Shown in pieces: positions 1 through 7,318 of a DNA stretch of 64,000 bases; positions within the stretch are counted from its first letter, which is position 1, and each line of letters opens with the position of its first letter. Source of the stretch: Collinsella sp. (lineage in GTDB: Bacteria > Actinomycetota > Coriobacteriia > Coriobacteriales > Coriobacteriaceae); assembly GCA_019414205.1 (NCBI GenBank), contig DXML01000005.1, positions 33,231 through 97,230 of the forward strand, read 5' to 3'. Both the position numbers and the translations under genes were made by a program. The notes beneath the pieces are model-generated. The model was not told where the DNA came from. It ran no database searches and was given only the letters and a program-made list of their open reading frames with translations.

Positions 1-732
1 TACACTTCGAACGCGACTATCATCCGCTTTTGCAAGAAACTGGGCCTAAGCGGCTATCGAGAGTTGATCATGCAGCTCATCCAGGAGATAAGCGGAGACT
101 ATCTTCTGGCTGCCACCGTTGATCGCAATCGCCCTTTTGACAGCACCGATTCAATTGAGGCCATCGAGGGTAACCTTGCGAATCTCTTGAAGGGCATCAT
201 AGATCAAACGAAAATCGAGCTCGATAGCGCCAAATTAAGCATAATCGCCAAGGCGGTTCTTAGCGCCCCACGAATTTACATCTTTGCTAAAGGGGAAAGC
301 TACCTGGCGGGATGCATCTTTCGCAACAATCTTCTTAAGCTCGATCGTCATGTCACCATGGCAGACGACGGAGGCCTGCAGACGCTGCATGTTAAAAACG
401 GCAAGCCCGGCGACCTGTTTTTATTCCTAAGCTACAGCGGCATTCACTATGACTATTCCAAATACGCTGCCACTCTTTCCGAACGCGGAGTCAAGCCGTG
501 TTTAATTACGGCGTTTTCTGATTCGGTGCTCGCCAAGCAATGCGACACTGTCTTGCCCATTCCAAAATCAGAACGCGTGATTGGAAAGGTGGCCAATTAC
601 TCTTCTTTGATTTCGCTCACGTATACGCTTCAGGTTATTTATTCGCTTATATTCAATCAGGACTATCAAGAGAACTATCGTGTAAAACGCGAGGCCGATT
701 CGTTCATCTTCACGAGTTTTGCTGAGATCTAG
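1..732 (+). CDS. RpiR/MurR-family transcriptional regulator, 5' end outside window
   Basis: The reading frame is open from the first base, so the gene starts upstream of the window. The first visible residues (YTSNATIIRFCKKLGLSGY) are the recognition helix of an RpiR-type HTH, which reads '(T/V)SxATIxRFCKKLG'. The rest, about 220 residues, matches a SIS sugar-phosphate-binding domain, with a 'DLFLFLSYSGIHYDYSKYA' segment like the SIS phosphate loop. RpiR proteins sense phosphosugars and control nearby sugar genes. The gene converges on the GH4/PTS operon and the two share a bidirectional terminator, so regulation of that operon is likely but inferred. Confidence 0.88.
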   Translation, partial: YTSNATIIRFCKKLGLSGYRELIMQLIQEISGDYLLAATVDRNRPFDSTDSIEAIEGNLANLLKGIIDQTKIELDSAKLSIIAKAVLSAPRIYIFAKGESYLAGCIFRNNLLKLDRHVTMADDGGLQTLHVKNGKPGDLFLFLSYSGIHYDYSKYAATLSERGVKPCLITAFSDSVLAKQCDTVLPIPKSERVIGKVANYSSLISLTYTLQVIYSLIFNQDYQENYRVKREADSFIFTSFAEI

Positions 733-738
733 GCATAT

Positions 739-780
739 AAAAGATGGCCCCAAGGCAATTTTGCCTTGGGGCCATCTTTT
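739..780. terminator. Bidirectional intrinsic terminator between rpiR-like gene and GH4 gene
   Basis: A perfect 20-bp inverted repeat (739-758 with 761-780, 2-nt loop) has a GC-rich centre and A-tract/T-tract ends. It lies 7 bases after one stop codon and 27 bases from the convergent gene's stop, so it can end transcription from both sides. Confidence 0.9.
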
Positions 781-806
781 GCGCTTTTGGTATTTGGGCG
801 GTTCCT

Positions 807-2135
807 TTACTTCAGCTCAGGCCAATAGCCCTTGTTCGCCTCGATCATGTCGTCCAAGACTTCCTTAGCCACGCGTGCTGAGGGAATCGTGCGATTGAGG
901 GTGAAGGCTTCGAGTGCCTTCTGGTAGGAACCTTCGATAACGGCTTCGACCACAAGGCCTTCACAGGCATCCTGCTGTTCGATAAGGCCCTTATAGAAGC
1001 GGGGAATCTTCCCGACGCGAATCGGTTCGGCTCCTCGATCAGTGATGTACGCCGGAACCTCGACTGTCGCGTCGTCCGAGAGATTCTCGATTGCACCATT
1101 GTTGGGTACAATCACCAGCTGGCGATGGCGCAGGTCTTTTGCCAGAGACTTGACGACATCGACAATGAACCTGCCGTGGACGCCTACATAGAACTGCGTG
1201 AGATCTACCTTTTCACCACGCTTAAGCGCCGCAGATGCGTCGAAGATGCGCTTTTCGCGGCCGTTTACGACCTGCATGCCACGCGTGTTATTGATGTCCA
1301 TGTACTCCACGCAGGCATCGGGCAACAGATAATACTGGTAATAGGTGTTGGGGAGGTAATCCTGGAATAGCGTAGAAATCGTTGCCGCATTCTCGAAGGT
1401 GTGGGCCCAATCTGGGTCCTTCACCAAGGCGTCATTGAGGCTTGCTTCGGAAATATAACCGTATTTACGCACGTGCTCTTTGAGCTTATCCGTAACATCG
1501 ACGCCCTTGCAACGTACGTTGGTAAACCACCCAAAGTGATTGAGGCCAAAGTAGTCGACCTCAATGTCGTTGAGTTCGCACCCTAAAATCTCTGCCATGC
1601 GGGCTTCAATCTCCACTGGCATATCACAGATGTCAAGAATGCGAGCGTTAGGACGCAGCTTATGCATTGCCTTGGCTACGATGGCAGCGGGGTTGGAGTA
1701 GTTGACGATCCAGTAGTCCTTGCAGGCATACTCCTCGCAGAAATCGACAAGCTCGCACATGGGGAAGATGGTTCTCATGCCATATGCCATGCCACCTGCC
1801 CCGCAGGTCTCTTGACCGACTACGCCATGGCGCAGGCTGATTTGCTCATCCTGGATACGCATCTTGAGCCCGCCCACGCGCATCTGCGCCATAACAAAGT
1901 TCGCATCTGTAAACGCCTCTTTGGGGTCGACGGTTACATGCAAGGGGATCTCGGGAGCAAGGTCATCGATAACCGCTTTAACCACCACGGCGACTGTGTC
2001 TTGGCGCTCCTCGTCGATGTCATAGAGCCAAAGCTCGCGTATTCCTAATTCATCCTTTTGGTCGATCAGATCTTTGACGATGCCAGCGGTATAGGTGCTG
2101 CCGCCGCCGCAGATGACAATCTTGTATCCGTTCAT
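807..2135 (-). CDS. 6-phospho-alpha-glucosidase, glycoside hydrolase family 4
   Basis: This 442-residue protein has the normal length for GH4. These NAD- and metal-dependent enzymes cleave phosphorylated disaccharides after PTS uptake. Visible are the N-terminal dinucleotide loop CGGGSTYTAG (about 9-18), the sequence NYSNPA (145-150) and the metal-binding Cys170 and His200 in ICDMP and GLNHFGW. 'CDMP' rather than 'CNVP' is the known mark of the alpha-glucoside branch (GlvA/MalH type). The start at 2135 is preferred over a longer frame to 2174: it has GAAAGG about ten bases upstream and clears the preceding gene by 19 bases. Its operon partner is the EIICB at 2463-4025. Substrate (maltose-6'-phosphate or similar) is inferred. 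Confidence 0.93.
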   Translation of the reverse strand: MNGYKIVICGGGSTYTAGIVKDLIDQKDELGIRELWLYDIDEERQDTVAVVVKAVIDDLAPEIPLHVTVDPKEAFTDANFVMAQMRVGGLKMRIQDEQISLRHGVVGQETCGAGGMAYGMRTIFPMCELVDFCEEYACKDYWIVNYSNPAAIVAKAMHKLRPNARILDICDMPVEIEARMAEILGCELNDIEVDYFGLNHFGWFTNVRCKGVDVTDKLKEHVRKYGYISEASLNDALVKDPDWAHTFENAATISTLFQDYLPNTYYQYYLLPDACVEYMDINNTRGMQVVNGREKRIFDASAALKRGEKVDLTQFYVGVHGRFIVDVVKSLAKDLRHRQLVIVPNNGAIENLSDDATVEVPAYITDRGAEPIRVGKIPRFYKGLIEQQDACEGLVVEAVIEGSYQKALEAFTLNRTIPSARVAKEVLDDMIEANKGYWPELK

Positions 2136-2154
2136 GTTGTTCATGCCTTTCAAA

Positions 2155-2424
2155 TCAAATTGAGCTGCAGACAATCTTGGTCACTATCTGCACGAAGTAG
2201 GTAGCGATGTTGATGACCGCCGCCATTCCTGCAATGCTGCCTGCGTCCGCGTGCCTTCCTGAACGCCGGGTCCAAACCGCAGCGAGTAGACCCAGGAGCG
2301 GCCAGATAAAACCACATGCGAATGCAGCCATAAGTACGAGAAGACCCCTTGTCGACTTTTCTTTGTACATGTTGAGCAGGCGTTCGAACATGCCTCGGAT
2401 TGAATGAAACGTTTTGGTCAACAT
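2155..2424 (-). CDS. Small membrane protein inside the PTS/GH4 operon
   Basis: An 89-residue protein with a basic, amphipathic N-terminus and two hydrophobic segments (about 29-50 and 64-85). It is preceded by a strong GAGGAG ribosome binding site six bases before the ATG. It sits between the EIICB gene (38 bases downstream of its stop) and the GH4 gene. No family was recognised. Possible roles are assisting the permease or sensing, but nothing in the sequence decides this. Confidence 0.65.
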   Translation of the reverse strand: MLTKTFHSIRGMFERLLNMYKEKSTRGLLVLMAAFACGFIWPLLGLLAAVWTRRSGRHADAGSIAGMAAVINIATYFVQIVTKIVCSSI

Positions 2425-2462
2425 GAGGTCTCCTCGCTTATCGCCTGTCGATTAGGCGATCG

Positions 2463-4025
2463 TTAATCTTCCAGATTAAGGATGGGACGTAGCAGGTCGT
2501 AGACGGAGTGCACGTTGGTTCCCACAACAATCTGGACATTGGTACCGTTCTTAAACAAGCCCTTGTCGATAGCCTTCTTGATGGTCTCTTCGTTGACCTT
2601 GTTGGGATCTTTGACTTCGACACGGAGACGAGTCATGCAGCAGCCCATGGTGTTGATATTGTCCTTGCCGCCAAGGCCGTTGATGATGTTCTGCACCATC
2701 TCCTGCTGTTTTGCGTCGACTTCCGGAGTTCCGGAGGACTCGAGGGCATTGTTGTCTCCGGAGACTTCTGCAGACCACTCTGCGGAACGGCCGGGCGTCA
2801 TGAGGTTGAGTTTCTTGATCACCATCGCCAGAACGATGAACGAAACGGCGGCAAACACGATGCCCAAGACGATGTAAATCGGGAACTTGGTGACGCCCAT
2901 TGGCAAAGGCAGGCCGAGCGTGAGCAGCTCGATGCCACCGTACATGTTAAGCAAGCGGACTCCCAGGACAAACAGGAGCATCTCGCCCAGTCCGTAGAAC
3001 AGGCTGTAGGCAACCCAGAGAATCGGAGACGCGAACAGGATCATGAAGTCGAGCGGCTCAGTGATGCCGGAGAGCATGGCGGTGATGTAAATGGGCACCA
3101 GCATGGCTGCGACAGCTTTTCGATTCTCCGGACGGGAAGTCGCAATCATTGCGAGCACGGTGCCGAGGGTTACGAATTCCTTGCCAAAGCCGAACATGGC
3201 AAAGCGGACAGAGGGGTCGACTGTGGTGAGGGATCCGTCAGCGATATGGGGAAGCTCGGCATAGAAGATGTTTGCTGCGCCGGAAACACTCTGGCCGGCG
3301 ACGACCGCCGTGCCGCCAATCGCGGAGTAGTCAAACGGCATCCACATAAAGTGGTGCATGCCGAGAGGTACGAGGACGCGGTTCAGGAAGCCGTAAATGA
3401 AAACGCCCAGACCACCCGAGGCTACGATGAATGAAGAAGCGTTGCTGATGGCGTTGGCGATAGGGGGCCACACGATAGTCGCTCCGATGCCGAAGACAAT
3501 GCTCAGCGGAACCATCGCCAGAAGGGCCAGGCGAGGTCCGCCGTAAATCCGGATATACTCCGATACCTTTACGTCGATCAGTTTGTTATAGAGCCAACCG
3601 CAGAAGCATCCGATGAGTACGCCGCCGAAGACGTTGACATCGGTAACTTGAAGACCCAGTACCGTTGCCTGGCCAGTGCCATACAGACCCATCGCGCCGG
3701 CTTTTGCCAGCTGATCGGTGAGCGTCAGGTAGGCGTTGTTGACATACAGGAACATGAGGTAACTAATAAGTCCAAACACTGCCGCGTTGGATTTTTGCTT
3801 CTTTGCGAAGCCTGCCGTAAGGCCGACTGCGAAAATCACCGGCAGGTTGCCGATCACCGCGGAGTTGGTTGCCGCGGAGAGCAGCGTGCCCAGATCTGCG
3901 ACAACTCCGCTGCCGAGCGAGCATACCGTGGCGATGGCCAAAATGATGCCCGTTACCGAAAGGTACAAAATAGGGTCGACGATAACGCGGCCAAAGTTCT
4001 GGAAGGCCGTTTTGACTTTATCCAT
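2463..4025 (-). CDS. PTS EIICB, alpha-glucoside (maltose/GlvC-like) permease
   Basis: A 520-residue inner-membrane sugar permease of the glucose/glucoside PTS superfamily. The EIIC part (about 1-420) has roughly ten hydrophobic segments and the 'GITEPLDF' loop typical of this family. A linker leads to an EIIB domain (about 440-520) with NTMGCCMTRLR, in which Cys463 is the expected phosphorylated residue. There is no EIIA domain, so phosphate must come from a separate protein. The EIIA at 62563-63099 is a candidate. It is first in the operon with a small membrane protein and a GH4 phospho-alpha-glucosidase, which supports an alpha-glucoside such as maltose as substrate. Confidence 0.93.
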   Translation of the reverse strand: MDKVKTAFQNFGRVIVDPILYLSVTGIILAIATVCSLGSGVVADLGTLLSAATNSAVIGNLPVIFAVGLTAGFAKKQKSNAAVFGLISYLMFLYVNNAYLTLTDQLAKAGAMGLYGTGQATVLGLQVTDVNVFGGVLIGCFCGWLYNKLIDVKVSEYIRIYGGPRLALLAMVPLSIVFGIGATIVWPPIANAISNASSFIVASGGLGVFIYGFLNRVLVPLGMHHFMWMPFDYSAIGGTAVVAGQSVSGAANIFYAELPHIADGSLTTVDPSVRFAMFGFGKEFVTLGTVLAMIATSRPENRKAVAAMLVPIYITAMLSGITEPLDFMILFASPILWVAYSLFYGLGEMLLFVLGVRLLNMYGGIELLTLGLPLPMGVTKFPIYIVLGIVFAAVSFIVLAMVIKKLNLMTPGRSAEWSAEVSGDNNALESSGTPEVDAKQQEMVQNIINGLGGKDNINTMGCCMTRLRVEVKDPNKVNEETIKKAIDKGLFKNGTNVQIVVGTNVHSVYDLLRPILNLED

Positions 4026-4479
4026 CTCTTCCCCTCTCTTAACTAATCTCGGGGACTTGCCCCTTGGGCAGAGGAGGCGCTCACATGCTTGCCGGCGTTG
4101 GATGTTGATGTCCGCCTCTGTTTACTGGCTTCATGATAGTTAGCGTGTTCGCAAAACATGCGGGGCGGAACAAACGGTGCTTAAAAACGAGCTTGATAGT
4201 CTTTTTCGTTGTTACCATCTTTCCACTTCGGCCAGCGGTATTTACTTTTAGGCAAACGGCTTTGGGTGCGAGCGGCTGGTCGTGTCTTGATTTGCCAGGT
4301 CCGTCTCTATTCGCATTAGGCTTGCGTGAAGTTTGGATATTGAGGAGACGTTCCGACTCTTGCCATCCGTGCATCCTGGAGGAAAGGAGGAGGAGCCGAA
4401 AAAGCTCTTCCCAACAGAGGACTATGAATACAGGCTGGATCCGTCGTATGAGCCAAAGGACGAAGGAGGAACAGACGCT
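4026..4479. other. Intergenic region upstream of the PTS operon
   Basis: This stretch must hold the promoter for the minus-strand PTS operon. No convincing -35/-10 pair, operator or conserved ORF could be fixed. Short frames on both strands have no recognisable protein features. Confidence 0.4.
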
Positions 4480-4662
4480 ATGCCTCCAGCAGAGCCCAGG
4501 AACAACCGGGTGTTCTCTCTGCTCCAGAAATACAACCGGCATGGTCTTCTGGTTCCAGTTGGCGCCGACCATATGTGGAACGCGGCGATGGAGAGCAAGT
4601 TCTGCCGGTTGACGCTCCTCGGCAAGCATTATCGAAGGCTTGCGGACCAGGGCCTACTTTGA
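4480..4662 (+). CDS. Small hypothetical protein, possible gene remnant
   Basis: A 61-residue frame starts at an ATG with an excellent AAGGAGGA site nine bases upstream. The same frame is open further 5' (to a TTG at 4333), so the protein could be longer or a remnant of a longer gene. The C-terminal half (MESKFCRLTLLGKHYRRLADQGLL in two stretches) is basic and looks helical. No family was recognised. It sits at the edge of an accessory region beside an ORF6N gene and an integrase remnant, so it may be part of a decayed mobile element. Confidence 0.4.
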   Translation: MPPAEPRNNRVFSLLQKYNRHGLLVPVGADHMWNAAMESKFCRLTLLGKHYRRLADQGLL

Positions 4663-4733
4663 CATGTTGACTAACGAGGCTTTCAGCGATCATGCTCAAA
4701 CTTTAGGGCTTGTGGCAAGAGGTCGGATAACGC

Positions 4734-5690
4734 TCAAGCCGTTTGATGCTCATCGAGGAGCTTTAGCTTCTCGATGAGCATCTTCGTCAGCTCCTCGTCT
4801 TGGATGAGGTCTATGCCGAAGCACTTCTTTCCCGCGTCCTTGAGGGATGCGCCGATGTGATACGCGGTCGCACCGTCGAGGATAAGGAAGCGGTCGTGGA
4901 ACGTTCTGGTGCGGCGGACGGTGAGCTGCGGGTACTGTGCGTTGAACACGTCGACATCGCCTTGCGTGAGCCGGTTGCCGGACGTGTAGACGGTCACCGC
5001 GACGCCCTTGCGCTTCTTTGCGAGGATGTTCAGGGTGTGGACATCTACGTAGCCATCCACGAGGGAGATTTCGCGCTCGGCGCGGCCCACGAGATCTGTC
5101 AGCAGGCTGAAGGCGTCGAACATCTGCCCGGCGAAGAAGATCCGCTGGGGTTTCTCGACCTCGCCTTCGAGCAGGCGGAACACCTGGTTGAAACGCTCGT
5201 TGGTCGATTGCTGAAACGCCGCCTGACTCAACTCGACGCCGCGCAGCCGCTCAAACAGGGTGGCATTTTCGGCGAGGAGGTGGCGCATGGCGACAAACGC
5301 CCTCATGATACTGATACTGGTCTGCACCGCCACTTCGCTGCGTAGCACGCCGGACAGCATGGCTATGCCCTGCTCGGTATAGGCATAGGGGAGATAACGT
5401 CGCCCGCCGCGGCCCTCCATGGTCTTTGAGGTTCCAATTTGGCACCTCAAAGACTCGTCCTCCTCCTTGGTCAGTTGAAAACGGAAGTCCTCGGGGAATC
5501 TGTCGGCGTTGCGTGCGGCGGCGCGGTTGAGATTCTTTGTCTCTACCTCGTATAACCGAGCGAGATCGGTGTCGAGCATGATTTGCTGCCCACGGACGGT
5601 ATGGATTAGGGGCTCTATGTTTGCGGAATCGGGCAGGGCTATCGACGCGCTCGTTTCGACCGATTCGTCCTCGGCATCAAAATCGCTCAT
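4734..5690 (-). CDS. ORF6N-domain protein with C-terminal phospholipase-D-like domain
   Basis: A 318-residue protein. Residues about 25-110 match ORF6N (IRGQ-type start, 'MLDTDLARLYEVETKNLNRAAARN', 'RFPEDFRFQLT'), a DNA-binding domain common in phage and mobile-element genes. The C-terminal part has 'TFHDRFLILDG' and 'YHIGASLKDAGKKCFGI', resembling a single HKD-like motif of the PLD superfamily. This pairing is frequent in bacterial accessory regions. The start at 5690 has a GAGGAA site four bases upstream. A fragment of a paralogue lies at 6223-6408. The molecular role (anti-repressor, defence or regulator) is unknown. Confidence 0.85.
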   Translation of the reverse strand: MSDFDAEDESVETSASIALPDSANIEPLIHTVRGQQIMLDTDLARLYEVETKNLNRAAARNADRFPEDFRFQLTKEEDESLRCQIGTSKTMEGRGGRRYLPYAYTEQGIAMLSGVLRSEVAVQTSISIMRAFVAMRHLLAENATLFERLRGVELSQAAFQQSTNERFNQVFRLLEGEVEKPQRIFFAGQMFDAFSLLTDLVGRAEREISLVDGYVDVHTLNILAKKRKGVAVTVYTSGNRLTQGDVDVFNAQYPQLTVRRTRTFHDRFLILDGATAYHIGASLKDAGKKCFGIDLIQDEELTKMLIEKLKLLDEHQTA

Positions 5691-5825
5691 GGTTCCTCGA
5701 TTCAAAGATGGGGACGCTCCTGCGTCGAAAGCATTTTATCATCCTGGGCTTTGTCGCCTGCCGGTCCAGCGGCGATGACCCCTGACGTTAGGGAGGGAGT
5801 GTGCTTCGTCGTGGCGACGTCTGCC

Positions 5826-6233
5826 CTAAGCCTCCCTCGCCATGACGGTGATCCGGCTCCCGTCGATGGTGATGGGCGCGCCCGCCCCGCGCTGGATCTC
5901 CAGGAGATCGGCGGCTTCGCGGTCGTTCCCTCCCATCATGCGCGCGTACACGTCCATCGTCATGCTCGACACCTCGTGGCCGAGCCTCCCCTGCACGCTC
6001 TTCGGGTCGATGCCGTTGCCGATCAGGAAGGTGGCCTGCGTATGCCTCAGCTCGTGGAAATCGTAGCCGACGTAGCGCCTCCGCTTGCGGCCGCCCTCCT
6101 CCATCCTGCCGAGGCCGTGCTCGATGAAGTAGCCCTTCTGCCACGTCGAGAAGTTGCCGGGGTCGTGGAAGCCGAAGTCGCTGTCCGAGCACACCGGGGT
6201 GTCCGGGGTCTGGGAGAGGCCCTGAACCTGCAT
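5826..6233 (-). pseudogene. Tyrosine recombinase (integrase) C-terminal remnant
   Basis: Only the last ~135 residues of an integrase remain. The box II signature HELRHTQATFLIGNG, then LGHEVSSMTMDVYARM with the catalytic Tyr, are intact, but the N-terminal DNA-binding domain and the first catalytic Arg are missing. Just upstream the sequence changes to a fragment of an ORF6N gene in a different frame, so the integrase was truncated by recombination. It marks a former integrative element; no flanking attachment repeat was identified. Confidence 0.8.
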
Positions 6234-6408
6234 CCGCCTCGCCTTCGAGCGGGCGGAATATCCGGTCGAAGCGCTCGTCGGTCGAATAGAATGGTCGGTC
6301 TATTTCGCACCTTTGTCGCAGTAATGTCGCACCTCTGTCGCAGTAATGTCGCACCTTGGCCGCGGTGGCATCGATGACCCAAGGGGTTACCCCTTTGTCG
6401 CTCCCCAT
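6223..6408 (-). pseudogene. Fragment of a second ORF6N-type gene
   Basis: The translated segment STDERFDRIFRPLEGEADAG corresponds to STNERFNQVFRLLEGEVEKP of the intact ORF6N protein at 4734-5690. DNA similarity is also plain (5160-5212 against 6232-6290). It is joined out of frame to the integrase remnant. The fragment includes two tandem 22-bp repeats (6305-6326, 6327-6348). Confidence 0.65.
6305..6357. repeat. 22-bp tandem repeat
   Basis: Two full copies (6305-6326 and 6327-6348), differing by one base, are followed by a 9-base partial copy. The repeat reads TCGCACCTYTGTCGCAGTAATG. It lies in the ORF6N fragment. Confidence 0.85.
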
Positions 6409-6523
6409 GGCTAACTAATGCCGGCGTGCACCGGCGCGACGTGAATTAGGGAACTCTGCTGTGGGGTTGGGAACCTTTACTGGGGGGCTGCCGTTGGCCA
6501 AATCCCATCCCGGACATGACGGT

Positions 6524-6599
6524 CCCGTTTCCGGACATTCGCGGACAATGTCCGGAAACGGGCTAAAAATGTCCGGAAAAGGGATGAAATGTCCGGAAT
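6524..6599. repeat. Cluster of TGTCCGGA motifs with one hairpin
   Basis: A perfect 16-bp inverted repeat (6524-6539 with 6547-6562, CCCGTTTCCGGACATT arm) is followed by two more direct copies of AATGTCCGGAA at 6569-6579 and 6589-6599, spaced exactly 20 bases apart. The regular phasing resembles a protein-binding array. Confidence 0.7.
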
Positions 6600-6718
6600 T
6601 GCGGGGTTGGCCCACGCCCGGGCTGCCGTGGCGCGGTCCTCGGTATGACGGCGGGGCGATGCCGTCGGCCTGTCCGCTTTTCCACTCGGGCTTCTGGTCT
6701 CTAGCCTCTCAAACAAAA

Positions 6719-7176
6719 TCTCGATCTGTAACAGGTGGGCCCGATTTGGGTGGCTAGATGTTACAGATCGAGACAGGCCAGCGCGCCGGTTTCCGTTTAT
6801 CTAAATCTGTAACACGAGGGACGGATTTTGCCGAGTAGCTGTTACAGATTTAGATCTTCCGGCAGCACGGTTCGGTTTGTCTCGATCTGTAACACCTGGG
6901 GTCGTTTTTGGCCGATAGATGTTACAGATTGAGATGTTTTGTTGGGACGGTTTCTGTTGTCTCGATCTGTAACAGGTAGGAACCAAAAGTCGGTCTAGAT
7001 GTTACAGATCTAGATTGTTGAGGATGGGTTGAGAGAAATGTCTCAATCTGTAACATCTAGGGTCATTTTTGGTCTGTAGGTGTTACAGATCGAGATTTTC
7101 CGACGGAACGCTTCCGTTTGTCTTGATCTGTAACAGGTAGACCCCGGTTTTGCTGAGTAACTGTTACGGATTGAGA
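6719..7176. repeat. Six-unit alternating inverted-repeat array, 80-81 bp period
   Basis: Units lie at 6719-6773, 6800-6854, 6880-6934, 6960-7014, 7041-7095 and 7121-7176. Each has a 15-base arm TCTCGATCTGTAACA, a 25-26-base variable centre, and the reverse-complement arm TGTTACAGATCGAGA. Neighbouring units are separated by another 25-26 variable bases. The 15-mer therefore recurs about every 40 bases in alternating orientation. Two more units occur at 44121-44256. The function is unknown. Confidence 0.92.
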
Positions 7177-7318
7177 CAAACCGACGGGCCGCCCCGCCCC
7201 ATCCACCTGCCGCTACCTGCCGTCTGCCGATTTCCGTTGCGCCACTGTGCTCCCATGCCATATCCTCTAAACAACTACGCGGCAACATCGCCGCCGCGCC
7301 TACAAGAGAGGAATGTCC

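Larger units (their letters stand above)
6409..7318. other. 910-bp gene-free stretch between integrase scar and flavoenzyme gene
   Basis: No frame here looks like a protein. The region holds a cluster of TGTCCGGA half-sites (6524-6599), a six-unit inverted-repeat array (6719-7176), and the short leader of the gene starting at 7319. Confidence 0.75.

Noticed and set aside
6719..7176. CRISPR array
   Set aside because: The repeats are 15 bases and alternate in orientation, spacers alternate between hairpin loops and linkers, and there are no cas genes.
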